The notes beneath the pieces are model-generated. The model did no database searches, had not been told where the DNA came from, and saw only the letters and a list, made by a program, of their open reading frames with translations. Of a stretch of 64,000 bases of DNA, positions 1 through 7,179 are shown in pieces. The stretch is taken from NCBI GenBank assembly GCA_028864975.1, contig JAGWLG010000015.1, positions 1 to 64,000 of the forward strand, given 5' to 3'. Made by a program: the position numbers and the translations under genes. This DNA comes from Thermoplasmata archaeon (GTDB lineage Archaea; Thermoplasmatota; Thermoplasmata; Lutacidiplasmatales; UBA184). Position 1 is the first letter of the stretch. Each line of letters begins with the position of its first letter.

Positions 1-626
1 TCCTTGAGCTTCGCGATCTTCTTCTTCAGGTCCGGGACGCGGGCGAGGAGGTGCTCTTCCTGAGCCTCCTTCTTGTCGTTCTCGTCGAGCTCGCGTAGAT
101 ACCGGGCGATCTTCTCATCCAGCGTAGCCAGGCTCTCCTTCAGGGAGTCAGGGGTGAAGTGCCGCTTCGGGGAGTTCATCGCCTTGAACTTGCTCCCATC
201 GACCGCGACGAGCTTGTCGTCGAGGAGATCGAGACGCCTACAGAGGGCGACCAGTTCCCGGAAGACCGGACGAATCTGGCCGACATTGTCCCGGCGGAAG
301 TCAGCGATGGTCTTGAAATCCGGAGCGAGCTTCCCCATGAGCCACATCACCTCGACGTTCCGCTGGCACTCGCGCTCGAGTCTTCGGGTGGAGCGGACCT
401 TGTTGAGGTAACCGTAGAGGTAGAGTTTGAGCAGGTCTGCGGGGTCGTAGGGGGGGCGGCCCTCGTCGAGCGGCTGCGCATGAGTGAACCCCATCGCTCG
501 CAGGTCCAGCGAGTCCACGAAGGCGTCGATGAAGCGGACGGAGTTGTCTTCGGTCACGTAGTCGTCCAGGGCCTCGGGGAAGAGGACCATCTGCTGACGA
601 TGGCAGCCCTCTACGAAGCCGCTCAT
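1..626 (-). CDS. IS1182-family transposase, N-terminal part (truncated by window edge)
   Basis: This is a DDE transposase that moves the surrounding insertion sequence. About 208 residues are visible from the ATG at 624-626; the rest lies beyond the left edge. Recognisable IS1182 motifs are FIDAFVDSLDLRAMGF near the N-terminus, then YDPADLLKLYLYGYLNKVRS, ECQRNVEVMWLMGKLAPDFK, and LVAVDGSKFKAMNS, whose Asp is likely the first residue of the DDE triad. A charged Lys/Glu-rich helix follows (DEKIARYLRELDENDKKEAQ). The start codon overlaps the stop of the small upstream gene as ATGA, which suggests translational coupling. The visible part has no frameshift or stop, so it may be intact. Confidence 0.9.
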   Translation of the reverse strand, partial: MSGFVEGCHRQQMVLFPEALDDYVTEDNSVRFIDAFVDSLDLRAMGFTHAQPLDEGRPPYDPADLLKLYLYGYLNKVRSTRRLERECQRNVEVMWLMGKLAPDFKTIADFRRDNVGQIRPVFRELVALCRRLDLLDDKLVAVDGSKFKAMNSPKRHFTPDSLKESLATLDEKIARYLRELDENDKKEAQEEHLLARVPDLKKKIAKLK

Positions 627-817
627 GACCTGCCCCCCGCGGACTCCTCCAGCCAGTCTTCGTCGGTGATCACGAGGTAGGCGGTCTTCCCGAGGAACTC
701 CTTCGGACAGGTTACCTTCGCGCCGGTGCCATGGGGAACGACGGGGCGCCGAACGAACCCGACAATCCCGTCGACTGTCAGCTTGGTCTTCCTCTCGAGT
801 TGGACTACTCTCGGCAT
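623..817 (-). CDS. DUF2080-like transposase-associated small protein
   Basis: This 64-residue protein precedes the transposase and overlaps it by ATGA. Its core, PHGTGAKVTCPKEFLGKTAY followed by LVITDEDW, matches the DUF2080 pattern (KxFGNGAKVxVPKEYLGKxVYVIVED) found beside archaeal transposases. That fold is thought to be AbrB-like, so DNA binding or control of transposase expression is possible but not shown here. The perfect inverted repeat directly upstream of its start could be its operator. The gene is small but the motif match and the coupling make it convincing. Confidence 0.75.
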   Translation of the reverse strand: MPRVVQLERKTKLTVDGIVGFVRRPVVPHGTGAKVTCPKEFLGKTAYLVITDEDWLEESAGGRS

Positions 818-818
818 A

Positions 819-837
819 ATGGCTCTATAAGAGCCAT
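819..837. repeat. Perfect inverted repeat upstream of the IS operon
   Basis: ATGGCTCT-ATA-AGAGCCAT is an 8-bp perfect inverted repeat with a 3-bp spacer. It ends one base before the start codon of the DUF2080-like gene. It could be an operator for that protein or a 5' UTR hairpin that limits transposase translation. The AT-rich stretch GTTATCTAG (841-849 on the complementary strand) lies about 27-30 bp upstream of the start and is a possible TATA box. Confidence 0.55.
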
Positions 838-876
838 CTTCTAGATAACGCTACCTCGGGGTTTTCACACACTCTG

Positions 877-1096
877 AATTGCGGTCGAATCCCAGACAGG
901 GCCGCCGCGAGTCGAGGGCAAGGCTGAAGAGCGCCCCGAAGCTACCCTCTGTCCCGGCCTCATCGTCGCGCGGTTCGCCACGGGCGGTATCTGAACTTAG
1001 CTAAGTTTAGACGCCGACGCGTCCACTACGCTTGACGGATCGGGCCGCCGAATAAAGTTGGAGCAGTGAGCCCGCTACGTCAAACGGATAATAGGC
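877..1096. other. Intergenic region with a 14-bp perfect palindrome
   Basis: No gene is seen between the IS end and the AAA ATPase promoter region. The only clear structure is the palindrome AACTTAGCTAAGTT at 994-1007, which is AT-rich in otherwise GC-rich DNA. A T-loop-like GGTCGAATCC at 887-896 is not part of a recognisable tRNA. Confidence 0.4.
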
Positions 1097-1142
1097 GATT
1101 ATTAGCCCCTTTGCCAATAATCACAAATAAACGGCAATAATC
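1097..1142. promoter_or_regulatory. Three phased AATAATC repeats upstream of AAA ATPase
   Basis: AATAATC occurs inverted at 1097-1103 and direct at 1116-1122 and 1136-1142, spaced 19 and 20 bp (about two helical turns). Each is preceded by GC or GGC. The block is AT-rich and ends 19 bp before the GTG start. It probably serves as promoter plus operator: the TATA-like CAAATAAAC at 1124-1132 is about 34 bp from the start, and the last repeat is about 23 bp away. An origin-like iteron function is also conceivable next to an AAA ATPase, but nothing else supports it. Confidence 0.5.
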
Positions 1143-1161
1143 CTGAAAACCAAGGCGACAC

Positions 1162-2340
1162 GTGGACCCGATCGAGAATCCCTTCGCGCCCGGAGCCGGC
1201 TCGCCCCCTCCCGAGCTTGTGGGTAGGGACCAGATCATTGAGCAAGTCCGCATACTCGCCGAACGGGTAAAGCGCGGGAGGTCGGAGAAATCTGTCGTGT
1301 TAACAGGACTTCGAGGGGTCGGAAAGACTGTGCTCCTCAACAGGCTCGGTTCGGTCGCGAGCGAATTGGAATACCGGGTGGTTCAGTTCGAGGGACTTGA
1401 AGACAAGGCGTTCCTTGCCATCCTTGCTCCGCAACTGCGCAAGTTGTTGTACGATCTCGATCGCATGGCGGGTGCCGGCGACAAGGTACGACGGGGTTTG
1501 GCCGCCCTCAAGAGCCTCCTGTCGACCTTCAAGGTCTCCGTCGGGGAAGTGGGGATCGGTTTGGACATCAACGCGTCGCCAGGGGTTGCGGATAGCGGTG
1601 AGCTCGAGGTGGACCTTCCCGACCTCATGCAGTCCATCGGGGAAGCCGCGGTCGAACGTAAGACGGCCGTCGCCCTCCTGATCGACGAGCTGCAGTACCT
1701 GGACTCAGAGGAGCTGGGGGCACTCATCGTTTCGATGCATCGTATGCAGCAGAAGTCGCTACCCTTGATCTTGGTGGCCGCCGGCTTGCCGACCTTGCCG
1801 GCCCTCGCGGGGGAGGCGAAGTCGTACTCCGAAAGGCTCCTCAGCTACCCGGAATTGGGCCCTCTCTCGCGGGAGGATGCGGACAAGGCCGTTAGGGATC
1901 CCGTGGTAGAGCGAGAGGGCAGGATCCGCGCGGATGCGCTCGATGAGATCTACCGGCACACGCGTGGCTACCCCTATTTCATCCAGATGTGGGGATACCA
2001 GTCTTGGAATCGTGCTTCGAGGTTCCCCATCGAACTGGGGGACGTCAAGGCAGCGAGCACCGTCTCCGTCCAGGAACTCGACGCGAACTTCTTCCGAGTT
2101 CGCTTCGGTCGTCTCATCCCGAGCGAAAAACGATTCCTTCGAGGCATGGCCGAACTCGGGCCGGGTCCACATCCTACAGGGTCCGTGGCGGACGTACTGA
2201 AGATGCGGAGCACAAGCCTTGGGCCGGTCCGCGCTAGTCTCCTGAGAAAGGGGATGATCTACAGTCCCGCGCACGGTCAGTTGGCCTTCACAGTGCCTCT
2301 CTTTGACGAATTCATGCGACGGGCCATTCCCGACCTCTAA
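1162..2340 (+). CDS. AAA family ATPase (Orc1/Cdc6-like or COG1672-type P-loop ATPase)
   Basis: This 392-residue P-loop ATPase starts with GTG. Walker A is GLRGVGKT (residues 49-56) and Walker B with its glutamate is ALLIDELQYL (171-180). The N-terminal PELVGRDQIIEQV is the usual box preceding the P-loop in this superfamily. The C-terminal ~110 residues look like a winged-helix region (PSEKRFLRGMAELGPGPHPT...VRASLLRKGMIY). Bacterial and archaeal homologues are often standalone ATPases of unknown role found near mobile elements, which fits the adjacent IS. A true replication initiator would be expected to show a clearer initiator motif and origin repeats, so a defence or mobile-element role is at least as likely. 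Confidence 0.8.
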   Translation: MDPIENPFAPGAGSPPPELVGRDQIIEQVRILAERVKRGRSEKSVVLTGLRGVGKTVLLNRLGSVASELEYRVVQFEGLEDKAFLAILAPQLRKLLYDLDRMAGAGDKVRRGLAALKSLLSTFKVSVGEVGIGLDINASPGVADSGELEVDLPDLMQSIGEAAVERKTAVALLIDELQYLDSEELGALIVSMHRMQQKSLPLILVAAGLPTLPALAGEAKSYSERLLSYPELGPLSREDADKAVRDPVVEREGRIRADALDEIYRHTRGYPYFIQMWGYQSWNRASRFPIELGDVKAASTVSVQELDANFFRVRFGRLIPSEKRFLRGMAELGPGPHPTGSVADVLKMRSTSLGPVRASLLRKGMIYSPAHGQLAFTVPLFDEFMRRAIPDL

Positions 2341-2502
2341 CCTTGACTCGAGCGGCTCTTGGGATACCGGTGCGAAGGGGCCGACCCTTCACGACGTTCG
2401 AACCCCGATGCGCCCATCCCCTTCCCCCTTCCCTCGTGGAAGTCGTCCGGGGGAACACGATGCACCGAGCAGGTCGATGGCGCCGAGTCGATCATCCGGG
2501 GC

Positions 2503-3261
2503 CTATCCGGTCGGTTTCTTGACGATCTTGTAGTGATACCTGTGCTTCCAGCGTATCGAGGTCTTTCGATGATCGATGATGTAATCGATCGCCTTCTTGC
2601 CGAAGATGAAGCCGTAGGTTCGGAGCATCTTCTCCACCGTCCCATAGTTCGAGGTGGCGTAGAAGTCCTTGTGGCGGAACCCGAACTCCTTCGAGAACAT
2701 CGCATCAACAACGCCGAGCTCGTTGACATCCGCGATGACCTTGTCGAGCTCCCCACCGTACCAACCTGGTGGGATGGCCTTCACCACAATGAGCCCGCCA
2801 TTCTTCACCACTCGGGTCGCCTCCCGTGCGAAGGCGCGCCATCCTTCGGGAGGGTAGATCGCAAGGGTGATCCCCATCACGACGTCCACCGACCCGTCCT
2901 GAAGGGGCATGGAACGAGCGTCCCCGAGCAAGAACTCGACGTTGTCGGCCCCCTCTTCCTTTAGGGCTCGCTTGGCGACCGCCGCCATGGGCCGTTCGAT
3001 ATCGATCCCTATGACCTCCTTCGCGATTCTCGAAACCGGCAAGGAGGATTTTCCGGTCCCAGACCCTGCATCGAGGACCACCTTCTCCTTGAGGTCGAAG
3101 ATCTCGTGCACCTGCTTCTCACGTGTCCCTACTACCGATTCAAATTCGTGGTAAACCTCGGGATAGTCGCTGTAGAGGAGATCCCAACGATTCTCCACGG
3201 TGGGGACCGGGACTGTCCAGCGGGGATGGGTCACGATTTGGAGTCGTGGTTTGAATGGCAT
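2503..3261 (-). CDS. Class I SAM-dependent methyltransferase
   Basis: This 252-residue cytosolic protein has the Rossmann methyltransferase fold. Motif I is VVLDAGSGTG (61-70), followed by the acidic end of beta-2 in VIGIDIE and the motif II/III region FLLGDARSMPLQDGSVDVVM. The middle part fits the Methyltransf_11 family (REATRVVKNGGLIVVKAIPP). The substrate cannot be told from sequence. It runs convergent to the AAA gene with about 160 bp between the stops, where nothing else is seen. Confidence 0.85.
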   Translation of the reverse strand: MPFKPRLQIVTHPRWTVPVPTVENRWDLLYSDYPEVYHEFESVVGTREKQVHEIFDLKEKVVLDAGSGTGKSSLPVSRIAKEVIGIDIERPMAAVAKRALKEEGADNVEFLLGDARSMPLQDGSVDVVMGITLAIYPPEGWRAFAREATRVVKNGGLIVVKAIPPGWYGGELDKVIADVNELGVVDAMFSKEFGFRHKDFYATSNYGTVEKMLRTYGFIFGKKAIDYIIDHRKTSIRWKHRYHYKIVKKPTG

Positions 3262-3356
3262 AGGTCACGCTTGCCGGGGCAGACTTGTGGGAGTTCGCAT
3301 CCCAGAGATCAGGCCCCCGTGCCTAAGTCCAGGACCTCAAAGCATCTCTAGCCTGC

Positions 3357-3790
3357 GTGCCTCGCGAGAAGCTGGCGACCCTTTCCACGATCCTGGCGCG
3401 CGGAGCGCTCTCCTGCGGGTTCTCGACCGACCTCTCGACCATCTCACGCATCCTCGAGGTCACGGACGCCGGGTGGGTGGTCCGGTACGACGAAGCGCAG
3501 TGTGGAGGATCCTGACGCGCCAAGGTCCCTCCAGGCAGCGACCCTCGCGCCAAGCGAAGGAGAAGAACCAGGTCGCGGTTAGGAGCTGGAAACAACGCAA
3601 CTAGCCGCGCCCGAAAAAAGAGCCCAATGACGGCGAGCCGTAGTGGTGTTCATCGACGATAGATGCTCGGCTCAACGATGAGCCAATCCAACGGACTCTG
3701 GGCCAACACTTAGGGCGAGTTGTCGGTAGAAGGAGATGCCCCGGCTCTGGCCGTGGACATCTCCGCCCTGACACAGCTCCATGTTGCTGC
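3357..3790 (+). pseudogene. Decayed IS630-family transposase (N-terminal half)
   Basis: A GTG-initiated reading frame gives 52 residues including LSCGFSTDLSTISRILEV, which matches the winged-helix GFATDLWTLxRIAEV block of IS630 transposases. A frameshift near 3499 moves the homology to the next plus frame: VWRILTRQGPSRQRPSRQ, then AKEKNQVAVRSWKQRN, a TAG at 3601-3603 where the family has Trp, then PRPKKEP (family: HVWRLLRRLGW...ARERDEEAIARW...DWPRIKK). Weaker matches follow in shifted frames: VVFIDD (family FLDES, catalytic Asp) and VDISALT (family VISALT). The gene is dead. It is unrelated to the IS1182 element at the left edge, so this segment has taken in at least two elements. Confidence 0.8.
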
Positions 3791-3802
3791 CTCGAGCCCG
3801 GC

Positions 3803-4396
3803 CTAGGCTGGTAGGTCCAGCCACCAAACATTGACATGCAGTTGGCGCCCGCTCCCGGGCGGATACTCGCTGCTGATGTCTTCCTTCAGCCTGAACCTGA
3901 GGCGCTTGCACAGGGCGTTGGATGCGTGGTTGTCCACCGACGGGAAGGCTATGGCGGCACGGGGACCGTTGAGCTTGGTGAGCCGATCGACCACCTGCCG
4001 GGTCGCTGAGGTCGCAACTCCGCGCCCTTGATGCTCTGGAAGTACGAACCACCCCAACTCCCAAGCCTTCTGCCCCTTCCACTCGCTCTCCCAGTATCCC
4101 ACATTCCCGGCGGGGGTCTTTCCCGGGCCCACCAGGATAGTGTACTGGCACCCCGCGCGAGGTTCCGCCGACATGGAGATGAACAGCTTGTGGCGCTTCT
4201 GGATCCTCTCCGGGCTCTCTGGCCCGTTCAAGTGGACCATCTGACCCGGGTCGCCCAGTGTCTTCCCCAGGAGCCACATGTCGCCCTCCGCGTAGGGACG
4301 GATCGAGACCTGGGTTCCGGCTGACATGGAGCAGATGACCATCGGCTCAGGCATAACGCCTCGCCCAGCCGGGCCATGGTCCTCCTCGAGGGTCAC
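3803..4396 (-). CDS. GNAT-family N-acetyltransferase
   Basis: Up to 197 residues. The acetyl-CoA binding motif A is ELGWFVLPEHQGRGVATSAT (Q/RxxGxG/A type), and the first strand is VSIRPYAEGD, as in RimJ/RimL-like members. The C-terminal SVDNHASNALCKRLRFR is the usual N-x-x-S-x-x-x-x-x-x-x-GF region. The substrate is unknown. The start is uncertain: the GTG at 4396 gives the longest form, but ATGs at 4354 and 4327 (just before SAGTQVSIRPY) would still keep the whole domain. Confidence 0.8.
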   Translation of the reverse strand: MTLEEDHGPAGRGVMPEPMVICSMSAGTQVSIRPYAEGDMWLLGKTLGDPGQMVHLNGPESPERIQKRHKLFISMSAEPRAGCQYTILVGPGKTPAGNVGYWESEWKGQKAWELGWFVLPEHQGRGVATSATRQVVDRLTKLNGPRAAIAFPSVDNHASNALCKRLRFRLKEDISSEYPPGSGRQLHVNVWWLDLPA

Positions 4397-4565
4397 TCTG
4401 GACGGGTCCGCTCATTCCAGGGCTCCGCGCACCTGCACGACGCGGCGACTGAACGGGGATGGGGCCCGAACTCAGGGCGCGTTTTCGGCGGGAGGTGTCA
4501 GGCTATTTTGTCAGGGGTCAGCCGGGGTCCTCGCCGACCATCACTGTCGGATTCGCTGCACCTAA

Positions 4566-4573
4566 ACATATAT
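4566..4573 (+). promoter_or_regulatory. TATA box for cupin gene
   Basis: ACATATAT within AAACATATATGG lies about 28 bp upstream of the ATG at 4598, the spacing expected for a leaderless archaeal transcript. It is the clearest TATA box in the left part of the window. Confidence 0.6.
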
Positions 4574-4597
4574 GGATAGGGCGCCCGGGGGGTCATC

Positions 4598-5485
4598 ATG
4601 CGGATCATCCTCGATACGCGACCAAGAGCGGGAGCCGTCCGAGCTGACCGCGCGTGGGCCTTCTTCTGTCGCGGCACCCGATCGCTCAAGGGTGCGAGAG
4701 GATTCTGGGGGTTCACCAACTGGCTGTGGGATGAACTTGGACAAAGAGCGGGGCCGTTGAACGTAGCCGCGCGGGGACGCGTCCAAGTGTGCATGCCTTC
4801 GCTGAAGGACGACGCGCTCGACCTTCTCGTTCGGATCCTCTCCTTCTGGTGCTCAGACGTCCGAATGCGGCGTGGGAGCTCGCTCTCCGCGAACCTCTGG
4901 AGTCCACCCATCGTGAACCTGTTGAACGACCGAGGGAGAACCGGGGCAGCACGGGCGCTGTTCGGTGAGTTCAGCGACCAAGGTTCGAAAGAACTGAACC
5001 TGATGCCCATCCTCGGCCCTGGCCGCTCGTTCTTCAGCCTTCAGGTGATCAAGAAAGGGGACAGCTCCGCCCGCATGCACAGCCACACTTCGGTGGACGA
5101 GTACTACCTGATCTTGGAAGGAAAGGGCACCCTTCGGTTCAACGGCAAGAAGATCTCGGTGGGTCCGGGCGACCTCATCTCCAAGCCCACCGGCCCCGAT
5201 GCTGCAACGCATCTCAATGCAGATCGGGGAGGTCCCCTTCGGATCCTCGACATGGAGGTGTGGAACGACCGGTACCGAGGGAATGGCGCGCCGACCAAGG
5301 ACCTGATCTACTGGCCCGACTTCGACGAGGCGATGCTGCGGGGCCCGGGCTGGGAGGCGGGCCTTCCTACGCGCGCCCTGTTCTCGACCAAGGACATCGA
5401 GGATCACTGGAGCGATGCGTACCGACGCGCGAAGGACGGACATCGGGTGAGCCGCATACGCCCGACAGGACGACCCGGCCGCTGA
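4598..5485 (+). CDS. Cupin-domain protein
   Basis: Up to 295 residues; the recognisable part is a single cupin barrel in the C-terminal two thirds. Cupin motif 1 is HSHTSVDEYYLILEGKG, with metal ligands His-His-Glu, and the second motif region is VGPGDLISKPTGPDAATHLN. The family binds a metal and may be an isomerase, dioxygenase or ligand sensor; nothing narrows it further. The ATG used here is fixed by the TATA box 28 bp upstream. However, the first ~105 residues are rich in Arg/Trp/Gly and resemble no domain, so translation could instead begin at the GTG at 4913 just before the barrel. Confidence 0.7.
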   Translation: MRIILDTRPRAGAVRADRAWAFFCRGTRSLKGARGFWGFTNWLWDELGQRAGPLNVAARGRVQVCMPSLKDDALDLLVRILSFWCSDVRMRRGSSLSANLWSPPIVNLLNDRGRTGAARALFGEFSDQGSKELNLMPILGPGRSFFSLQVIKKGDSSARMHSHTSVDEYYLILEGKGTLRFNGKKISVGPGDLISKPTGPDAATHLNADRGGPLRILDMEVWNDRYRGNGAPTKDLIYWPDFDEAMLRGPGWEAGLPTRALFSTKDIEDHWSDAYRRAKDGHRVSRIRPTGRPGR

Positions 5486-5627
5486 CCTGACGGGGATGAG
5501 CATGGCCGTTTCGAGCTTCGCGGGTGTCACAGGGCTCTGACGAGGCGGTTAGTCCCAAAAGCCCGTGCTGGGCCGCGCGCTGAGGCACTTCGGGGGAGGA
5601 AGGACGCCCCCCATGGGTTCGGTTGAC

Positions 5628-6104
5628 CTAGAGAGACCACCTCTCGCCCGCGGCGCGTCTTGGAACGGCAGGCGAGGTCGGGGGCGGTTTGGACGCGCGC
5701 CCGAGGGTCCTACCTGGATCACCGACCTCGCTACGCCCCTTCGAGGCGAGGAGCCGCGGGACGAAACGAGCAGTGCGGAGCTCGCACCGTACGCCCAAGC
5801 GGCATATGGCCCCGGCAGGGAACCACGACTCCGGAGCGGGGAGCACGACGATCCTTCGGCACCCGTAGCAGTAGAGAAAATCGTCGGTCTCTCGAGTGAC
5901 CTCCCGTCCCCCGCAGTGCGGGCACCTCTCGAAGCTCCGTGCGAACGAAAGGTAGTCACCCTCCGCCTGGCGGACGGGGACGAACCTGCCGCTGGGGTCC
6001 TCGTGCGAACCGCACGACGGGCAGAACAGGTATCCCCCCTCGTCCACTTCGCACTCTGCCTTCTCACATACGTTGCAACGTCCGAACGAGCGGGCCAGCG
6101 CCAT
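5628..6104 (-). CDS. Small double zinc-ribbon protein
   Basis: A 158-residue protein whose first ~90 residues carry two zinc ribbons: CNVCEKAEC...CPSC near the N-terminus, then CPHCGG...CYGC. The last ~65 residues are low-complexity and may be a reading-through tail. No catalytic motif is present. Archaeal proteins of this kind are often transcription-associated or nucleic-acid-binding, but no function can be assigned. An AT-rich GAATATCC (6154-6161, complementary strand) about 50 bp upstream could be its TATA box. Confidence 0.6.
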   Translation of the reverse strand: MALARSFGRCNVCEKAECEVDEGGYLFCPSCGSHEDPSGRFVPVRQAEGDYLSFARSFERCPHCGGREVTRETDDFLYCYGCRRIVVLPAPESWFPAGAICRLGVRCELRTARFVPRLLASKGRSEVGDPGRTLGRASKPPPTSPAVPRRAAGERWSL

Positions 6105-6334
6105 ACCGACACCTCGTACCCCCCCGGTGGGCTCCGCCGAAGGGATGTCGAAGGATATTCACTCCCTACAGAGTACTTCTTCCCGCCCTATCGATGAGAA
6201 TACTTGGCTCTCGGTTCCCTGTCCTGAACCGGAGATTGCGACATTCGAACCGACATTTGGTCGGCGAGGTCGTCAATTCTGTTTGACCGCTCCGTCATCT
6301 CGCCACGAGAGGTAGACCGGTTGCGCAGGTTCGT

Positions 6335-6994
6335 ATGTTGGCGAGTCCTCGACCGCCCGTTGCCTCCTTTAGCCGCGCCGACCCCCGGATGCGTGCGGTC
6401 TGGGTTCACCTGCCCTTCCGGCGCTCGGGGTCCCTTCCCCTGCTCAACCTCATCCTGCTGTCGGCTGCCTTGGTCGCCAGCGCTCTCGCTATCGGTGGAG
6501 CGCTTTACTTTGCCAGCGCCCCTCCCGCAGCCCCGACCTCGGTCCAACAACTGACCCTCACCGTGAATGTTGTTCCTGGGACGGATCACACCTACTTCTC
6601 GCCAGGGAACCTTACGCTGAGGACCGGTGTGGTGAGGATCACGATCGTCGACTATGACACGGTCGCGGCGCAAGGGCCTCCGATGGCGGGGCAGGTCCGC
6701 GGGCTCATGGGAGGGACGGAGACCGTGCACTTCTCGCTAGCGGCGGCCCCTGTGCTCCTCTCCTCGATGAACTCCAACGACATCGCCCACACCTTCAGTG
6801 TGGCGGACGGGACCTACTACGACATCAACGCACCCGTGCCGGTCGCGGCGGGACCCGGAGCACCCTCCCAGGTCACCTTCCTCGTCTATTTTGCCCACCC
6901 TGGAGAGTTCACCTGGTGGTGTGGCGCGGTCTGCGGCTTCATGCCGATGTCCCCGGGCGGGGGGATGGCCGGCACCCTCACGATCACGTCGTAG
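6335..6994 (+). CDS. Membrane-anchored cupredoxin (CuA/cytochrome-oxidase-II-like)
   Basis: This 219-residue protein has one N-terminal membrane segment (about residues 34-60), with the rest predicted outside. The C-terminal half is a cupredoxin barrel: AHTFSVADG (His152, a likely copper ligand) and HPGEFTWWCGAVCGFMPM (Cys196 and Cys200). The Cys-x3-Cys spacing is that of CuA in cytochrome oxidase subunit II, but Pro204 sits where CuA proteins have His and Met205 is nearby. A changed or mononuclear copper site is therefore likely. No oxidase subunit I is adjacent, so it may be a free-standing electron carrier or copper-binding protein. The start could also be the ATG at 6389. Confidence 0.75.
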   Translation: MLASPRPPVASFSRADPRMRAVWVHLPFRRSGSLPLLNLILLSAALVASALAIGGALYFASAPPAAPTSVQQLTLTVNVVPGTDHTYFSPGNLTLRTGVVRITIVDYDTVAAQGPPMAGQVRGLMGGTETVHFSLAAAPVLLSSMNSNDIAHTFSVADGTYYDINAPVPVAAGPGAPSQVTFLVYFAHPGEFTWWCGAVCGFMPMSPGGGMAGTLTITS

Positions 6995-7179
6995 GGACGC
7001 AAACGCGTCGCCAGCCCCGCAGCGAGGGCCGGGAGCGTCATAGGAGCTTACGGGTCGCCCGATCTTCCTCTCCCGTCAGGAAGTCCTACCACACCCGTGC
7101 GGGTCCCCCTCTCAACGGCCCCCTCCAAGCTCATATCCTCCGTTGGCTCCAGTAGTACCCGGGCTGCGAGAGAACCTCC

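Larger units (their letters stand above)
1..876 (-). mobile_element. IS1182-like insertion sequence, one end in window
   Basis: The element contains a transposase (running off the left edge) and a small upstream DUF2080-type gene, transcribed leftwards as a pair. A candidate right terminus lies at 857-876. Read inwards from the outside it is CAGAGTGTGTGAAAACCCC, which resembles the CAG...TTGAAAAACCCC ends of many IS5/IS1182-group elements as I recall them. The other end is outside the window, so neither the terminal repeat nor a target duplication can be confirmed. The boundary is therefore tentative; the element itself is well supported by its genes. Confidence 0.6.

Noticed and set aside
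880-905. tRNA 3' end (GGTCGAATCC resembles a T-loop)
   Set aside because: No complementary T-stem, acceptor stem or anticodon arm can be built around it.
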